Position numbers and translations under genes: made by a program. Under the pieces are notes generated by a model that worked only from the letters and a program-made list of their open reading frames with translations, was not told the origin of the DNA and did no database searches. From NCBI GenBank assembly GCA_014360055.1, contig JACIYH010000002.1, forward strand, positions 102,673 to 140,627: a DNA stretch of 37,955 nt, given 5' to 3'. Below, in pieces: positions 20,789 through 28,560 of this stretch. The first letter of the stretch is position 1. Every line of letters starts with the position of its first letter. The stretch comes from Bacillota bacterium. GTDB taxonomy: Bacteria; Bacillota; Sulfobacillia; JACIYH01.

Positions 20789-23021
20789 GCACTTTGGCTT
20801 CTGTTTCGGGGTGGAGAGGGCGGTCCACATGGCCCGGGAGGCCGCGGGGCGGGGGCCCCTGGCCAGTCTCGGGCCGCTTATCCACAACCGGCGGGTAGTC
20901 GCCGAACTGGAGGCGGCCGGGGTCAGGTGGGTTTCCGCCCTGGACGATGTTGAGGGAACCGTGATCTTCCGCACCCACGGAGTGGGTCCGTCCCTATACG
21001 AAGAGGCCCGCCGGAGGGGACTGGAGGTTCTGGACGCCACCTGTCCCTTCGTCCGGCGCGCCCGCGAGGAGGCCCTGCGGCTCGCCGAGCAGGGCTACCG
21101 CGTCCTGGTGGTGGGTGATCCTTCCCATCCCGAGATCCAGGCGCTGGTGGAGTGGCTGCAAGGCCGGGCTACGGTGGTGAGGGGTCCGGAAGAGATCGGA
21201 GGCTTACCTGCCGCAGGGCGCGTGGGCCTGGTGGCGCAAACCACCCTGCCGGCCGGCATCCTCGAGAGCGTGGCGAGCGCGCTGCGCGAACGGGGCGCCG
21301 AAGTCAGGGTGGCCAACACCATTTGCACCGCTACGGCCCAGAGGCAGCAGGCCGCCCGGGAGGTGGCCGCGCAGTCCGACCTCGTACTGGTGGTGGGTGA
21401 CCCGGGCAGTGCCAACACCCGGCGCCTGCTGGAGATAGCGAGGGAGGCCGGTTGCGCCACCCACCTGGTCCAGGGGGCGGACGAGATCGACGCGGGCTGG
21501 CTGCGGGAGGTCGACACAGTGGGCATCGTTGCGGGGGCTTCCACCCCGGAATGGGCTATAAAGGAGGTCGTGGCCAAAGTGCAGGAGCTAGGTGGGGAGG
21601 ATCGTAAGGATCTGGAGGGGGTTTCCGAACAGGCGGCTGGCCTGGAGGCGACGCTGCTGACCGAACGGGAGCCGGCTACCCCGGTGGCAAGCCTGGGACA
21701 GGAGGAGGAGGTCCCGGAGGCGACGGAGGAACCGGGGGCCCCTGAGGTGGAGGCCGAGGACGTGACGGCGCAGGGCGAGGCATCGGTCACAGATGCTGCT
21801 GCGGAGGCACCGGTAGAAGGCGAGGCCGCAGATGCTGCTGCGGAGGCGCCGGGAGAAGGCGAGACGGCAGTCGTCGAGGATGAGGCGGTCCTGCTCGAGG
21901 AGAGCCTGGCACTGCTGCAACCCGGGGACCTGGTGCAGGGGCGGGTGATGGAGGTTACCCCCGAGGGCGTGCTCGTGGACGTGGGATACAAGTCCGAGGG
22001 CATCATCCCGCTGGGAGAGCTGGCCCGGCGGCGTTTCAATTCCCCTGAAGAAATCGTTCGCCCCGGGGACGAAATCACCGTCTACGTGCTCTCGGTGGAC
22101 AACCAGGAACAGGTCCTCAAGCTCTCCAAGAAGCGGGCGGACGAGATCCTCGCCTGGGACGGGCTCAAGCAGGCCCGTGACGAGGGCAGGGTTCTGGAGG
22201 CGGAGGTCATCCAGGAGGTCAAGGGCGGCCTGGTCGTGGACGTGGGTCTGCGGGGTTTTGTCCCCGCCTCTCAGATCGAGCGGGGCTATGTCCAGGACCT
22301 CAGCAAGTACGTGGGGAAGAAGCTGCGCCTCAAGGTCATCGAGCTTGAGCGCAGCAAGGGTCGCTGCATCCTGTCCCAGAGGGTGGTACTCGAGGAAGAG
22401 CGTCGGCGCAAGCGGGAGCAGACCTGGGCCACCATCGCCGAGGGCCAGATTCTTACCGGTACCGTGAAGAGCCTCACCGACTTCGGGGCCTTCATCGACG
22501 TGGGCGGGGTAGACGGGCTGCTGCACGTCTCCGAGATGTCGTGGGGACGTGTGAACCACCCCTCCGAGGTGCTGCAGGTGGGCCAGGAGGTGAACGTGAT
22601 GGTGCTGCGCCTGGACAGGGAGAAGGGAAAGATCTCCCTGGGCCTGAAGCAGACCATGTCCGACCCCTGGCAGTCCGTGCAGGAACGTTACCCGGTGGGG
22701 AGCGTGGTCACCGGGCGGGTGACCAGGCTGGCCCCCTTCGGTGCCTTCGTCGAACTGGAGCCGGGGGTGGAGGGGCTCGTCCACCTCTCCGAGTTGTCCA
22801 GCGACCGCGTCTCCCGGGCCGACGAGGTCCTCAACGTGGGGGAAGAGGTTAAGGTCAAGGTCCTGAGGGTCCGCTCTCACGACCGCCGCATCGGCCTCTC
22901 CCTACGCCAGGTCCTCCAGGACCAGGAGCGGGCCGAGATCAAGCGGTTCCTGAGTTCGGGCAACACGGCACCGCTCAGCACGGCTGTGAGCGAGGTGCTC
23001 AACAACAAAGAGAGCCACTGA
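20769..23021 (+). CDS. ispH-rpsA: IspH reductase fused to ribosomal protein S1
   Basis: A 750-residue fusion. Residues 1-280 are 4-hydroxy-3-methylbut-2-enyl diphosphate reductase, the last step of the MEP isoprenoid pathway, with all three [4Fe-4S] cysteine ligands: Cys12 (FGFCFGVER), Cys92 (DATCPFV) and Cys186 (NTICTAT). An acidic, Ala/Glu-rich linker (~280-380) leads to four S1 RNA-binding domains: GDLVQGRV, GRVLEAEVIQEV, GQILTGTV and GSVVTGRV mark their starts, and the KSLTDFGAFIDVGG type repeats confirm them. The fusion is known in Clostridia-like Bacillota. The S1 half may bind mRNA or ribosomes. The GTG start lies 20 bases inside plsC. Confidence 0.97.
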   Translation: MKVLLARHFGFCFGVERAVHMAREAAGRGPLASLGPLIHNRRVVAELEAAGVRWVSALDDVEGTVIFRTHGVGPSLYEEARRRGLEVLDATCPFVRRAREEALRLAEQGYRVLVVGDPSHPEIQALVEWLQGRATVVRGPEEIGGLPAAGRVGLVAQTTLPAGILESVASALRERGAEVRVANTICTATAQRQQAAREVAAQSDLVLVVGDPGSANTRRLLEIAREAGCATHLVQGADEIDAGWLREVDTVGIVAGASTPEWAIKEVVAKVQELGGEDRKDLEGVSEQAAGLEATLLTEREPATPVASLGQEEEVPEATEEPGAPEVEAEDVTAQGEASVTDAAAEAPVEGEAADAAAEAPGEGETAVVEDEAVLLEESLALLQPGDLVQGRVMEVTPEGVLVDVGYKSEGIIPLGELARRRFNSPEEIVRPGDEITVYVLSVDNQEQVLKLSKKRADEILAWDGLKQARDEGRVLEAEVIQEVKGGLVVDVGLRGFVPASQIERGYVQDLSKYVGKKLRLKVIELERSKGRCILSQRVVLEEERRRKREQTWATIAEGQILTGTVKSLTDFGAFIDVGGVDGLLHVSEMSWGRVNHPSEVLQVGQEVNVMVLRLDREKGKISLGLKQTMSDPWQSVQERYPVGSVVTGRVTRLAPFGAFVELEPGVEGLVHLSELSSDRVSRADEVLNVGEEVKVKVLRVRSHDRRIGLSLRQVLQDQERAEIKRFLSSGNTAPLSTAVSEVLNNKESH
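21790..21867 (+). repeat. Two 39-bp tandem repeats in the IspH-S1 linker
   Basis: Units at 21790-21828 and 21829-21867 share CAGATGCTGCTGCGGAGGC and differ at only a few bases. They encode near-identical copies of a TDAAAEAPVEGE-like block in the acidic linker, so a recent in-frame duplication is likely. Confidence 0.85.
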
Positions 23022-23054
23022 GGACTTCTGAATGCTACGGTCCCCGGCGGCATA

Positions 23055-23087
23055 GGCCCCTCCGGGCCAGGGCAAGCTAGGCTTGCC
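23055..23087 (+). terminator. Two hairpins after ispH-rpsA
   Basis: A 5-bp stem GGCCC/GGGCC (23055-23068) is followed by a perfect 7-bp stem GGCAAGC-TAG-GCTTGCC (23071-23087). No T-tract follows. It lies in the 84-base gap before the DUF1614 gene and is the only candidate terminator there. Confidence 0.4.
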
Positions 23088-23105
23088 TGAGCAGGGGGTG
23101 GGTCT

Positions 23106-23720
23106 GTGCCCTGGGGATCCGTGTTGTTGCTCGCAGTGGCCGTACTCATCTACCTGGGGGCCGGTCACCGGGTGCTCGACCGCATGCGCCTGAGTGACCG
23201 CGCCGCCCTCGGCATCATACTGGTCATGGCCGCCGGGAGCCTGGTGAACTTCCGCCTGGTACCTCCCCCGCGAGAGCTGGTGATTAACGTGGGCGGGGGC
23301 CTGGTTCCCCTGGCGGTCAGCATCTATCTGCTTGCCACGGCGGACACGGCCGGGGAGAAAGGCCGGGGAACGCTGGCGGCTGTCTTAGCCGGGGGAGCGG
23401 TGTACCTGCTGGGGCGGGTGCTCCCTCCCGAGGAACAGACCATGTGGGTTGACCCCTCGTACATCTTCGGTCCCGTGGCCGGCGTCATCGCGTACCTGGC
23501 CGGGCGGTCGCGCCGTGCTGCTTTCGCCGCCGGGGCCACCGGTACCATCCTGGCCGACCTGGGCCACTGGGCGGAAGGGTTTGCCCGGCCCTATCCCACC
23601 CGCACCTGGGTTGGGGGAGCGGGGGCTTTCGACGCCGTGGTGATCGCGGCCTTCCTGGCGGTGGCGCTGGCGGAACTGGCCGGGGAGGTGCGCGAGAGAG
23701 TACGCGCCCGGGCCCCCTAG
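23106..23720 (+). CDS. DUF1614 membrane protein
   Basis: This is a 204-residue integral membrane protein with about six hydrophobic segments. The end of the first, RVLDRMRLSDRAALGIILVMAAGSLVNF, and the later YIFGPVAGVIAYLAGRSRRAAFAAGATGTILADLGHWAE follow the DUF1614 pattern, with a conserved Asp and His in ILADLGHW. The function is unknown. In Clostridia-like genomes it often sits close to sporulation genes, and here it directly precedes spoIIP. The GTG start has only a GGGGGTGGG-like upstream signal. Confidence 0.75.
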   Translation: MPWGSVLLLAVAVLIYLGAGHRVLDRMRLSDRAALGIILVMAAGSLVNFRLVPPPRELVINVGGGLVPLAVSIYLLATADTAGEKGRGTLAAVLAGGAVYLLGRVLPPEEQTMWVDPSYIFGPVAGVIAYLAGRSRRAAFAAGATGTILADLGHWAEGFARPYPTRTWVGGAGAFDAVVIAAFLAVALAELAGEVRERVRARAP

Positions 23721-23721
23721 T

Positions 23722-23749
23722 TCAGGGCCTCGCAATCGGCAAGGCCTGA
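23722..23749 (+). terminator. Hairpin between DUF1614 and spoIIP
   Basis: TCAGG-CCT pairs with AGG-CCTGA (8 bp, one bulged G, 11-base loop). It begins two bases after the DUF1614 stop and ends just before the first possible spoIIP ATG. There is no T-tract. Confidence 0.4.
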
Positions 23750-23751
23750 CC

Positions 23752-25065
23752 ATGGCACCGCCGCGGGCGGCGGGGGGATTACGGGCGGGGCGGCCCGGAT
23801 ATCATACGGTGTGGGTGGATCTTGTGCAGGATTTCCAGGTACTCCAGCGGGGTGGTCACCAGGGCGGTCATCGGGGGCGGCTGAGGAAGGCGCTGTTGGT
23901 GGCGGCGTGTGCGCTCGTCGTCATCACGTGGGGGCCGGGCACCGGCGGCGTGCGGGCGGAAGAGGAGTTCTCTCCGCCCCAGTACATGGTGGTGGTGGAC
24001 GAGCAGGGCGGCCACATATGGTCCACCGGCCACGTGCTGCGGCCGGGCGACGAAATCCTGGCTTCTGACAACCGGCGTTACCGCGTCGTGCGCACGGATA
24101 AAACCCGGGCGGTCGCGCGACTGGTAGGCGAGGAGGACCTGGGTTCGCTTCTCACCCCGGAAGACGAGGCCGCCATCGCCCGGTTGCTGGGGGAAGCCCG
24201 TCCCGGTGCGCGCCCCTCCTTCTGGGCGCACACCTGGCGCAATACTATCCGTGGCACCGGCCGGCTGGTGCCGGCGGTGGCGGTCGCGGCGGCGGCTCCA
24301 GCCAAAGTCGTAGGACTGTACCATACAAACAGCGACGAATCCTACGAGCCCAACCAGGGGACTGCCAGCGTGGAGGGTAAGGGTGGGGTGTTCGCGGTCG
24401 GGGCCAGCCTGGCCTCCCGCCTTAAGGAAAAGGGGATCACGCCCATACACGACATGAACGTTTACCTGCCGCACGATGGCAGGGCTTACGAACGCTCGCG
24501 CCGGGGGGCGGCGGCGCTGGCGGCCTCCCGGCCCCTGGCCATCCTGGATGTGCACCGTGACTCCGGGCCGGCCCAGGACTACCTGCGCAACATCGCGGGG
24601 CAACTCACCAGCCAGGTCACGATCGTCGTCGGTCGCCAGAACCCCCAGGCTTCTGCCAACGGTTCCTTTGCGGAGCGGCTCAAGGCGGCCGCCGACCGCA
24701 TGTACCCCGGACTGGTACGGGGCATCCTGTACACGAGCGGGAAATTCAATCAGGATGTCCATCCGCGCAACATCCTCATCGAAGTGGGGACGGAAAAGGT
24801 CACCCAGGAGCAGGCCCAGCGCGGGGCCTCCCTGCTGGCGGATGCCATCCCCGTAGCAGCGGGGATGGCGGGACCTGCGGTGGGGGCGGGTCGCGAGGCG
24901 GCAGGCGCCCTGCGCGCCCTGTGGTGGATACTGGGACTGGGGGGCCTGCTGGGGGGTGCCTACCTGTGGTTGAGTAGCGGGAGTTGGGAGGAGGCCCGGC
25001 ACCGCCTGCAACGCTGGCTGAATGAAGTGACCCTGCGCGGTGGTCGCGGGAATGACCGGCGCTAG
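23752..25065 (+). CDS. spoIIP: Stage II sporulation protein P
   Basis: SpoIIP is the amidase/endopeptidase that, with SpoIID and SpoIIM, thins septal peptidoglycan to drive engulfment. The catalytic core shows VGLYHTNSDESYEPNQG (zinc-binding His and Glu), LAILDVHRDSG and ILIEVGTEKVTQEQAQRGA with the catalytic Glu. An N-terminal helix (residues ~46-62) and a beta-rich region (VLRPGDEILASDNRRYRVVRTD) precede it. A second hydrophobic segment near residues 386-403 suggests membrane anchoring at both ends. The start is uncertain: the ATG at 23752 has AAGG seven bases upstream, but GTG codons at 23809, 23815 and 23824 are also in frame. A CATACGGT box at 23803-23810 resembles a sigma-E -10 element. 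Confidence 0.92.
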   Translation: MAPPRAAGGLRAGRPGYHTVWVDLVQDFQVLQRGGHQGGHRGRLRKALLVAACALVVITWGPGTGGVRAEEEFSPPQYMVVVDEQGGHIWSTGHVLRPGDEILASDNRRYRVVRTDKTRAVARLVGEEDLGSLLTPEDEAAIARLLGEARPGARPSFWAHTWRNTIRGTGRLVPAVAVAAAAPAKVVGLYHTNSDESYEPNQGTASVEGKGGVFAVGASLASRLKEKGITPIHDMNVYLPHDGRAYERSRRGAAALAASRPLAILDVHRDSGPAQDYLRNIAGQLTSQVTIVVGRQNPQASANGSFAERLKAAADRMYPGLVRGILYTSGKFNQDVHPRNILIEVGTEKVTQEQAQRGASLLADAIPVAAGMAGPAVGAGREAAGALRALWWILGLGGLLGGAYLWLSSGSWEEARHRLQRWLNEVTLRGGRGNDRR

Positions 25066-25744
25066 GCGAGTGGCGCTGCGTTTGCGGCCGGGGCAGCCCG
25101 GCCGCCTCGTGCCCCTGGGCACCGATGGAGAGGGAAGGGAAGAATATATCCTCCACGTGGGACGGCACATGGACCTGGCGGCCCGGGTGGTCTCGGCCTG
25201 GGCGCACATCCTGGCCCCCGGTCGGGTACAGGTCCTTCTGCCCAATGGCAGGCCGGCGCCGTCCCCTCCTGCGGCCGAACCGGTGTCCGACGGGACACGT
25301 TGCGTGGTGTACCACTGTTTCGGTGGGGCTCACACCTCGGTGGTGGCCGCTGCCATTCACCTGGGCCTGCTCCCCACACGGCCGTCCTGGCATGAGGTGG
25401 CCGCTTTTCCCCTGTTTGACCGCACGCCCACTCGCGACCGGGGCTGGCCCCTGTACCTGGGCACCGACGAGCGGGGCCGCCGGGTGTACGCCATGGGCAG
25501 GGGCAGGGATGGCCGGAGTGCGGCCCTGGTGCTCGACGGCCTTCTGCGGGCCCTGCACCTGGACGGCCGCCTGGTGAACCACGACACCCTCGTCTGCGCC
25601 GGGCCCCTCACCAAGCTGGGGGGATACCTTTCCCGGCGGTTGGGACTGGTCCGGCCAGGACGCACCCTGGCTGCCGTGGGTGTCACGAGGGACATCCCCC
25701 GGCTGCTGCGCGTGGTGGAGCAGGCCCGCGGGTCCCCCGGGTGA
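25040..25744 (+). CDS. DUF3189 family protein
   Basis: A soluble protein of about 230 residues. The C-terminal two-thirds match DUF3189: CVVYHCFGGAHTSVVAAAIHLGLLPTRP (residues ~88-115), WHEVAAFPLFDRT and then LYLGTDERGRRVYAMGRG. The YHC-GG-H loop is P-loop-like and may bind phosphate. The N-terminal ~85 residues (REEYILHVGRHMDLAARVV) are not part of the typical domain as I recall it. The GTG at 25040 overlaps spoIIP. The ATG at 25052 is an alternative. Function unknown. Confidence 0.75.
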   Translation: MVAGMTGARRVALRLRPGQPGRLVPLGTDGEGREEYILHVGRHMDLAARVVSAWAHILAPGRVQVLLPNGRPAPSPPAAEPVSDGTRCVVYHCFGGAHTSVVAAAIHLGLLPTRPSWHEVAAFPLFDRTPTRDRGWPLYLGTDERGRRVYAMGRGRDGRSAALVLDGLLRALHLDGRLVNHDTLVCAGPLTKLGGYLSRRLGLVRPGRTLAAVGVTRDIPRLLRVVEQARGSPG

Positions 25745-25815
25745 CGGCCCCCGGCCCGGGTGATCTCTGCCGGCCCGCTGCGACAGCGGGAGTCTTCCCC
25801 GGCGGGCGAAGACGG

Positions 25816-25843
25816 TTGACTGGCGCGGGGCCTCGGCTATAAT
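25816..25843 (+). promoter_or_regulatory. Sigma-A promoter directly before the DUF512 gene
   Basis: TTGACT (25816-25821) and a perfect TATAAT (25838-25843) are 16 bases apart. The expected start point, ~25850, is within about three bases of the GTG at 25853. The transcript would therefore be leaderless or nearly so, unless a later start codon is used. It should drive DUF512 and, probably, der. Confidence 0.75.
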
Positions 25844-25852
25844 GCCGGTGGA

Positions 25853-27175
25853 GTGCAGAACGGCGTACTGATCGAACGCGTGGAATATGGGGCTACGGGC
25901 TGGCGCCTGGGGATACGCCCGGGCGACCGGTTGCTGGCGGTCAATGGCAGGTCCCCCTGCGACTGGCTCGATTTCCGCTTTGAGGTCGCTGCACCCAGGG
26001 TCTCCCTGCACCTGTGGCGGGAAGGGGTGGGCGCCTACCGGGTCGAGACCGCCAAGGATTGGGACGACGACCTGGGCCTGGGGTTCCGGGACCCCCTCTT
26101 CGACGGGCTGCGGACCTGCCGCAACCGGTGTCTCTTCTGCTTCCTCGACCAACTGCCGCCCGGGTTACGGCCCACCCTCTACGTGCGCGACGACGATTAC
26201 CGCCTTTCCTTCCTTGAGGGCAACTACGTTACCCTGACCAATGTGGGGCCGGCCGACGTGGAACGCATCGTGCGCCAGCGGCTCAGTCCCCTGCGGGTTT
26301 CCATCCAGGCCACCGACCCTGCGGTCAGGCGAAGGCTGCTACGCTGCCCGCCGCCGGGGGAGATCTTGCCCCTGCTGAAAAGACTGGTGGAGGCAGGGAT
26401 CGCCATCCACGGCCAGGTGGTGTTGTGTCCCGGATACAACGACGGGGATGTGCTGGAGGCCACCTGGCGGGACCTCGAGCCTCTGGTGCCGGGACTTTCC
26501 TCCCTGGCCGTGGTGCCCGTGGGCCTGTCGCGCTACCATCGCCGAGGCCTGGCACCCCTGGACGGGGCGGGTGCAGCGGCCCTGGTGGAGTGGGCGGAGC
26601 CGCACCAGGCGCGCCTGCGGCGCCGCTGGGGCCGGGCGGTGCTTTACCTGGCTGACGAAATATACCTGCGGGCCGGGTTGCCCATCCCCCCGGCCGCTCA
26701 TTACGACGGTTTCCCCCAGTGGGAGAACGGGGTGGGCATGGTGGCCGGATTTCTGGCCGCCTGGGCCCGGCAGCGGTCCCACCTGCCCCGGAGGCACCCC
26801 CGCGGCCGGTTCCGGGTTACCATCGCCACCGGCAGGGCGGCGGCGCCGGTGCTGCGTCAGGTGGCCGAGGATCTGGGTGCGGTGGGCGGCCTGGAAGCCA
26901 ACCTGGTGGCCGTCCCCTCGCCCTTCTGGGGCGAGGGGGTGGATGTGGCCGGACTCCTCACCGGCAGCGACCTGGAGGCGGCGCTGGCGCCCCGCAGAAC
27001 GGGGCTGGGTGACCTGGTGCTGGTGCCCGGCACGGCTGTGGACGGGGCCGGCCGTTTCCTGGATGACGTCACCGTCGCGGATCTGGCCGTCACGCTGGGG
27101 ATACCCGTGCGGGCGGTCCCGCCCCGCCCGAGCGCCCTGAGGCGGGTCGCCCTGGGATGGGAGGCGCAGCGGTGA
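25853..27175 (+). CDS. DUF512 protein with PDZ and radical SAM-like domains
   Basis: A 440-residue predicted Fe-S protein. A PDZ-like N terminus (GVLIERVEYGATGWRLGIRPGDRLLAVNGR, residues ~3-33) leads to a radical SAM-like core with CRNRCLFCFLDQLPPGLRPTLYVRDDDYRLSFLEGNYVTLTN (residues ~84-125), whose CxxxCxxC should bind a [4Fe-4S] cluster, and the DUF512 C-terminal domain. It resembles the family once described as a cyanobacterial Fe-S oxidoreductase. In Bacillota it usually precedes der, as here. The function is unknown. The GTG start follows the -10 box by nine bases, so translation may not use a ribosome binding site. Stop and der start overlap (GTGA). Confidence 0.88.
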   Translation: MQNGVLIERVEYGATGWRLGIRPGDRLLAVNGRSPCDWLDFRFEVAAPRVSLHLWREGVGAYRVETAKDWDDDLGLGFRDPLFDGLRTCRNRCLFCFLDQLPPGLRPTLYVRDDDYRLSFLEGNYVTLTNVGPADVERIVRQRLSPLRVSIQATDPAVRRRLLRCPPPGEILPLLKRLVEAGIAIHGQVVLCPGYNDGDVLEATWRDLEPLVPGLSSLAVVPVGLSRYHRRGLAPLDGAGAAALVEWAEPHQARLRRRWGRAVLYLADEIYLRAGLPIPPAAHYDGFPQWENGVGMVAGFLAAWARQRSHLPRRHPRGRFRVTIATGRAAAPVLRQVAEDLGAVGGLEANLVAVPSPFWGEGVDVAGLLTGSDLEAALAPRRTGLGDLVLVPGTAVDGAGRFLDDVTVADLAVTLGIPVRAVPPRPSALRRVALGWEAQR

Positions 27176-28509
27176 GCAGACCCCTGGTGGCCCTGGTGGG
27201 AAGGCCCAACGTGGGCAAATCCGCCCTCTTCAACCGCATCGCGGGCGAGAGGCGGTCCATCGTGGAAGAAACGCCGGGGGTCACCCGCGATCCCGTGTAT
27301 GCCGACGCCGACTGGGCGGGGCGGGAAATGGTGCTGGTGGATACGGGGGGTATCGCCGAGGGCGGCATCGACCTGGCCCGGGAGGTGAGAGAGCAGGCCG
27401 AGGCCGCGGTGGCGGCAGCCGACCTGGTGATCCTGGTGGTAGACGTCACCGAAGGGGTGCATCCCCTTGACGCAGAAGTAGCCGACTTCCTGCGCCGGGC
27501 GGGCAAGACGGTGCTGGTGGCGGCCAACAAGGCCGATAACAGCGAACGCGCGCAGGCGGCAGCGGAATTCTACCGGCTGGGGCTGGGTGACCCCCTGCCC
27601 GTATCGGCCCTGCACGGTCGCGGGGTGGGTGACCTGCTGGACCGGGTGGTCTCCCTGCTGCCTGCACCGGGCGAGGAAGCACCGGCCCCGGCCCCGGCGG
27701 AACAGGCGGTGCGGGTGGCGGTGGTGGGGCGTCCCAACGCCGGTAAGTCGTCCCTGGTAAATGGTCTGCTGGGGGAGAAGCGCCTGATCGTGTCCGAGGT
27801 GCCCGGGACCACCCGGGACGCGGTGGACTGCCTGTTGCACCGGGGCGAACGGACCTACATCTTCGTCGATACTGCCGGGGTGCGGCGGCCCGATCGCATC
27901 AACCGCACCCTGGAACGCTACGCCGTCATGCGGGCGCTGCGCGCCATCGATCGGGCCGAAGTGGCCTTGCTGGTGGTAGACGCCAGCCTGGGCGTGGCGC
28001 ACCAGGACCAACGCCTGGCCGGCTACATACACGAGAGCGGCCGGGCCCTGGTGGTGGTCCTCAACAAGTGGGACCTCGTCCCGCCCGGGGAAAGCCAGCG
28101 GGTGATGGCCCGGGCCGCCGCGGCGCTCTCCTTCGTTGCCTACGCTCCCCTGCGGGTGGTTTCCGCACGGACCGGACGGGGCCTGTCCGGGCTCCTGGAG
28201 GTCGTGGACGGGGTGGTGGCCGCTCACCGCCGGCGCGTGCCGGACAGCGCCCTCCGCCAGCTCCTGGCCGACGCGGTGGGGCGCACCCCGCCTCCGGGAG
28301 GGGTGTCGATCCGCTCTCTCCGCCAGGTGGCTGTCGCCCCGCCCACTTTCGTGGTGGCGGCCAGCCAGCCCGATGCCCTCCCCCCCTCCTACCGGCGCTA
28401 CCTGGAAACCAGGTTGCGTGAAGCCTTCGGGTGGGAAGGCACTCCCCTGCGCATTGTCTGGCGCCCGTCCCGGGAAGGGATGTCTACCCGGACGGGCAGG
28501 CGCATATAG
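27172..28509 (+). CDS. der: Ribosome biogenesis GTPase Der
   Basis: Der (EngA) is a double GTPase needed for 50S subunit assembly. Two G domains are visible: GRPNVGKSALFNRIAGERRSIVEETPGVTRD at the N terminus and GRPNAGKSSLVNGLLGEKRLIVSEVPGTTRDAVD around residue 182, each with NK-D specificity motifs (NKAD and NKWD). The C-terminal KH-like domain ends GMSTRTGRRI. I chose the GTG at 27172, with GGGAGG 8 bases upstream. The frame also opens with an ATG at 27157 that would put the ribosome binding site inside the gene. It overlaps the DUF512 stop. Confidence 0.96.
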   Translation: MSRPLVALVGRPNVGKSALFNRIAGERRSIVEETPGVTRDPVYADADWAGREMVLVDTGGIAEGGIDLAREVREQAEAAVAAADLVILVVDVTEGVHPLDAEVADFLRRAGKTVLVAANKADNSERAQAAAEFYRLGLGDPLPVSALHGRGVGDLLDRVVSLLPAPGEEAPAPAPAEQAVRVAVVGRPNAGKSSLVNGLLGEKRLIVSEVPGTTRDAVDCLLHRGERTYIFVDTAGVRRPDRINRTLERYAVMRALRAIDRAEVALLVVDASLGVAHQDQRLAGYIHESGRALVVVLNKWDLVPPGESQRVMARAAAALSFVAYAPLRVVSARTGRGLSGLLEVVDGVVAAHRRRVPDSALRQLLADAVGRTPPPGGVSIRSLRQVAVAPPTFVVAASQPDALPPSYRRYLETRLREAFGWEGTPLRIVWRPSREGMSTRTGRRI

Positions 28510-28560
28510 TGGAGGAGAAAGGCGCCAGACTGCCAGCATGTGCCGGGGAGGAGAAAGGCC

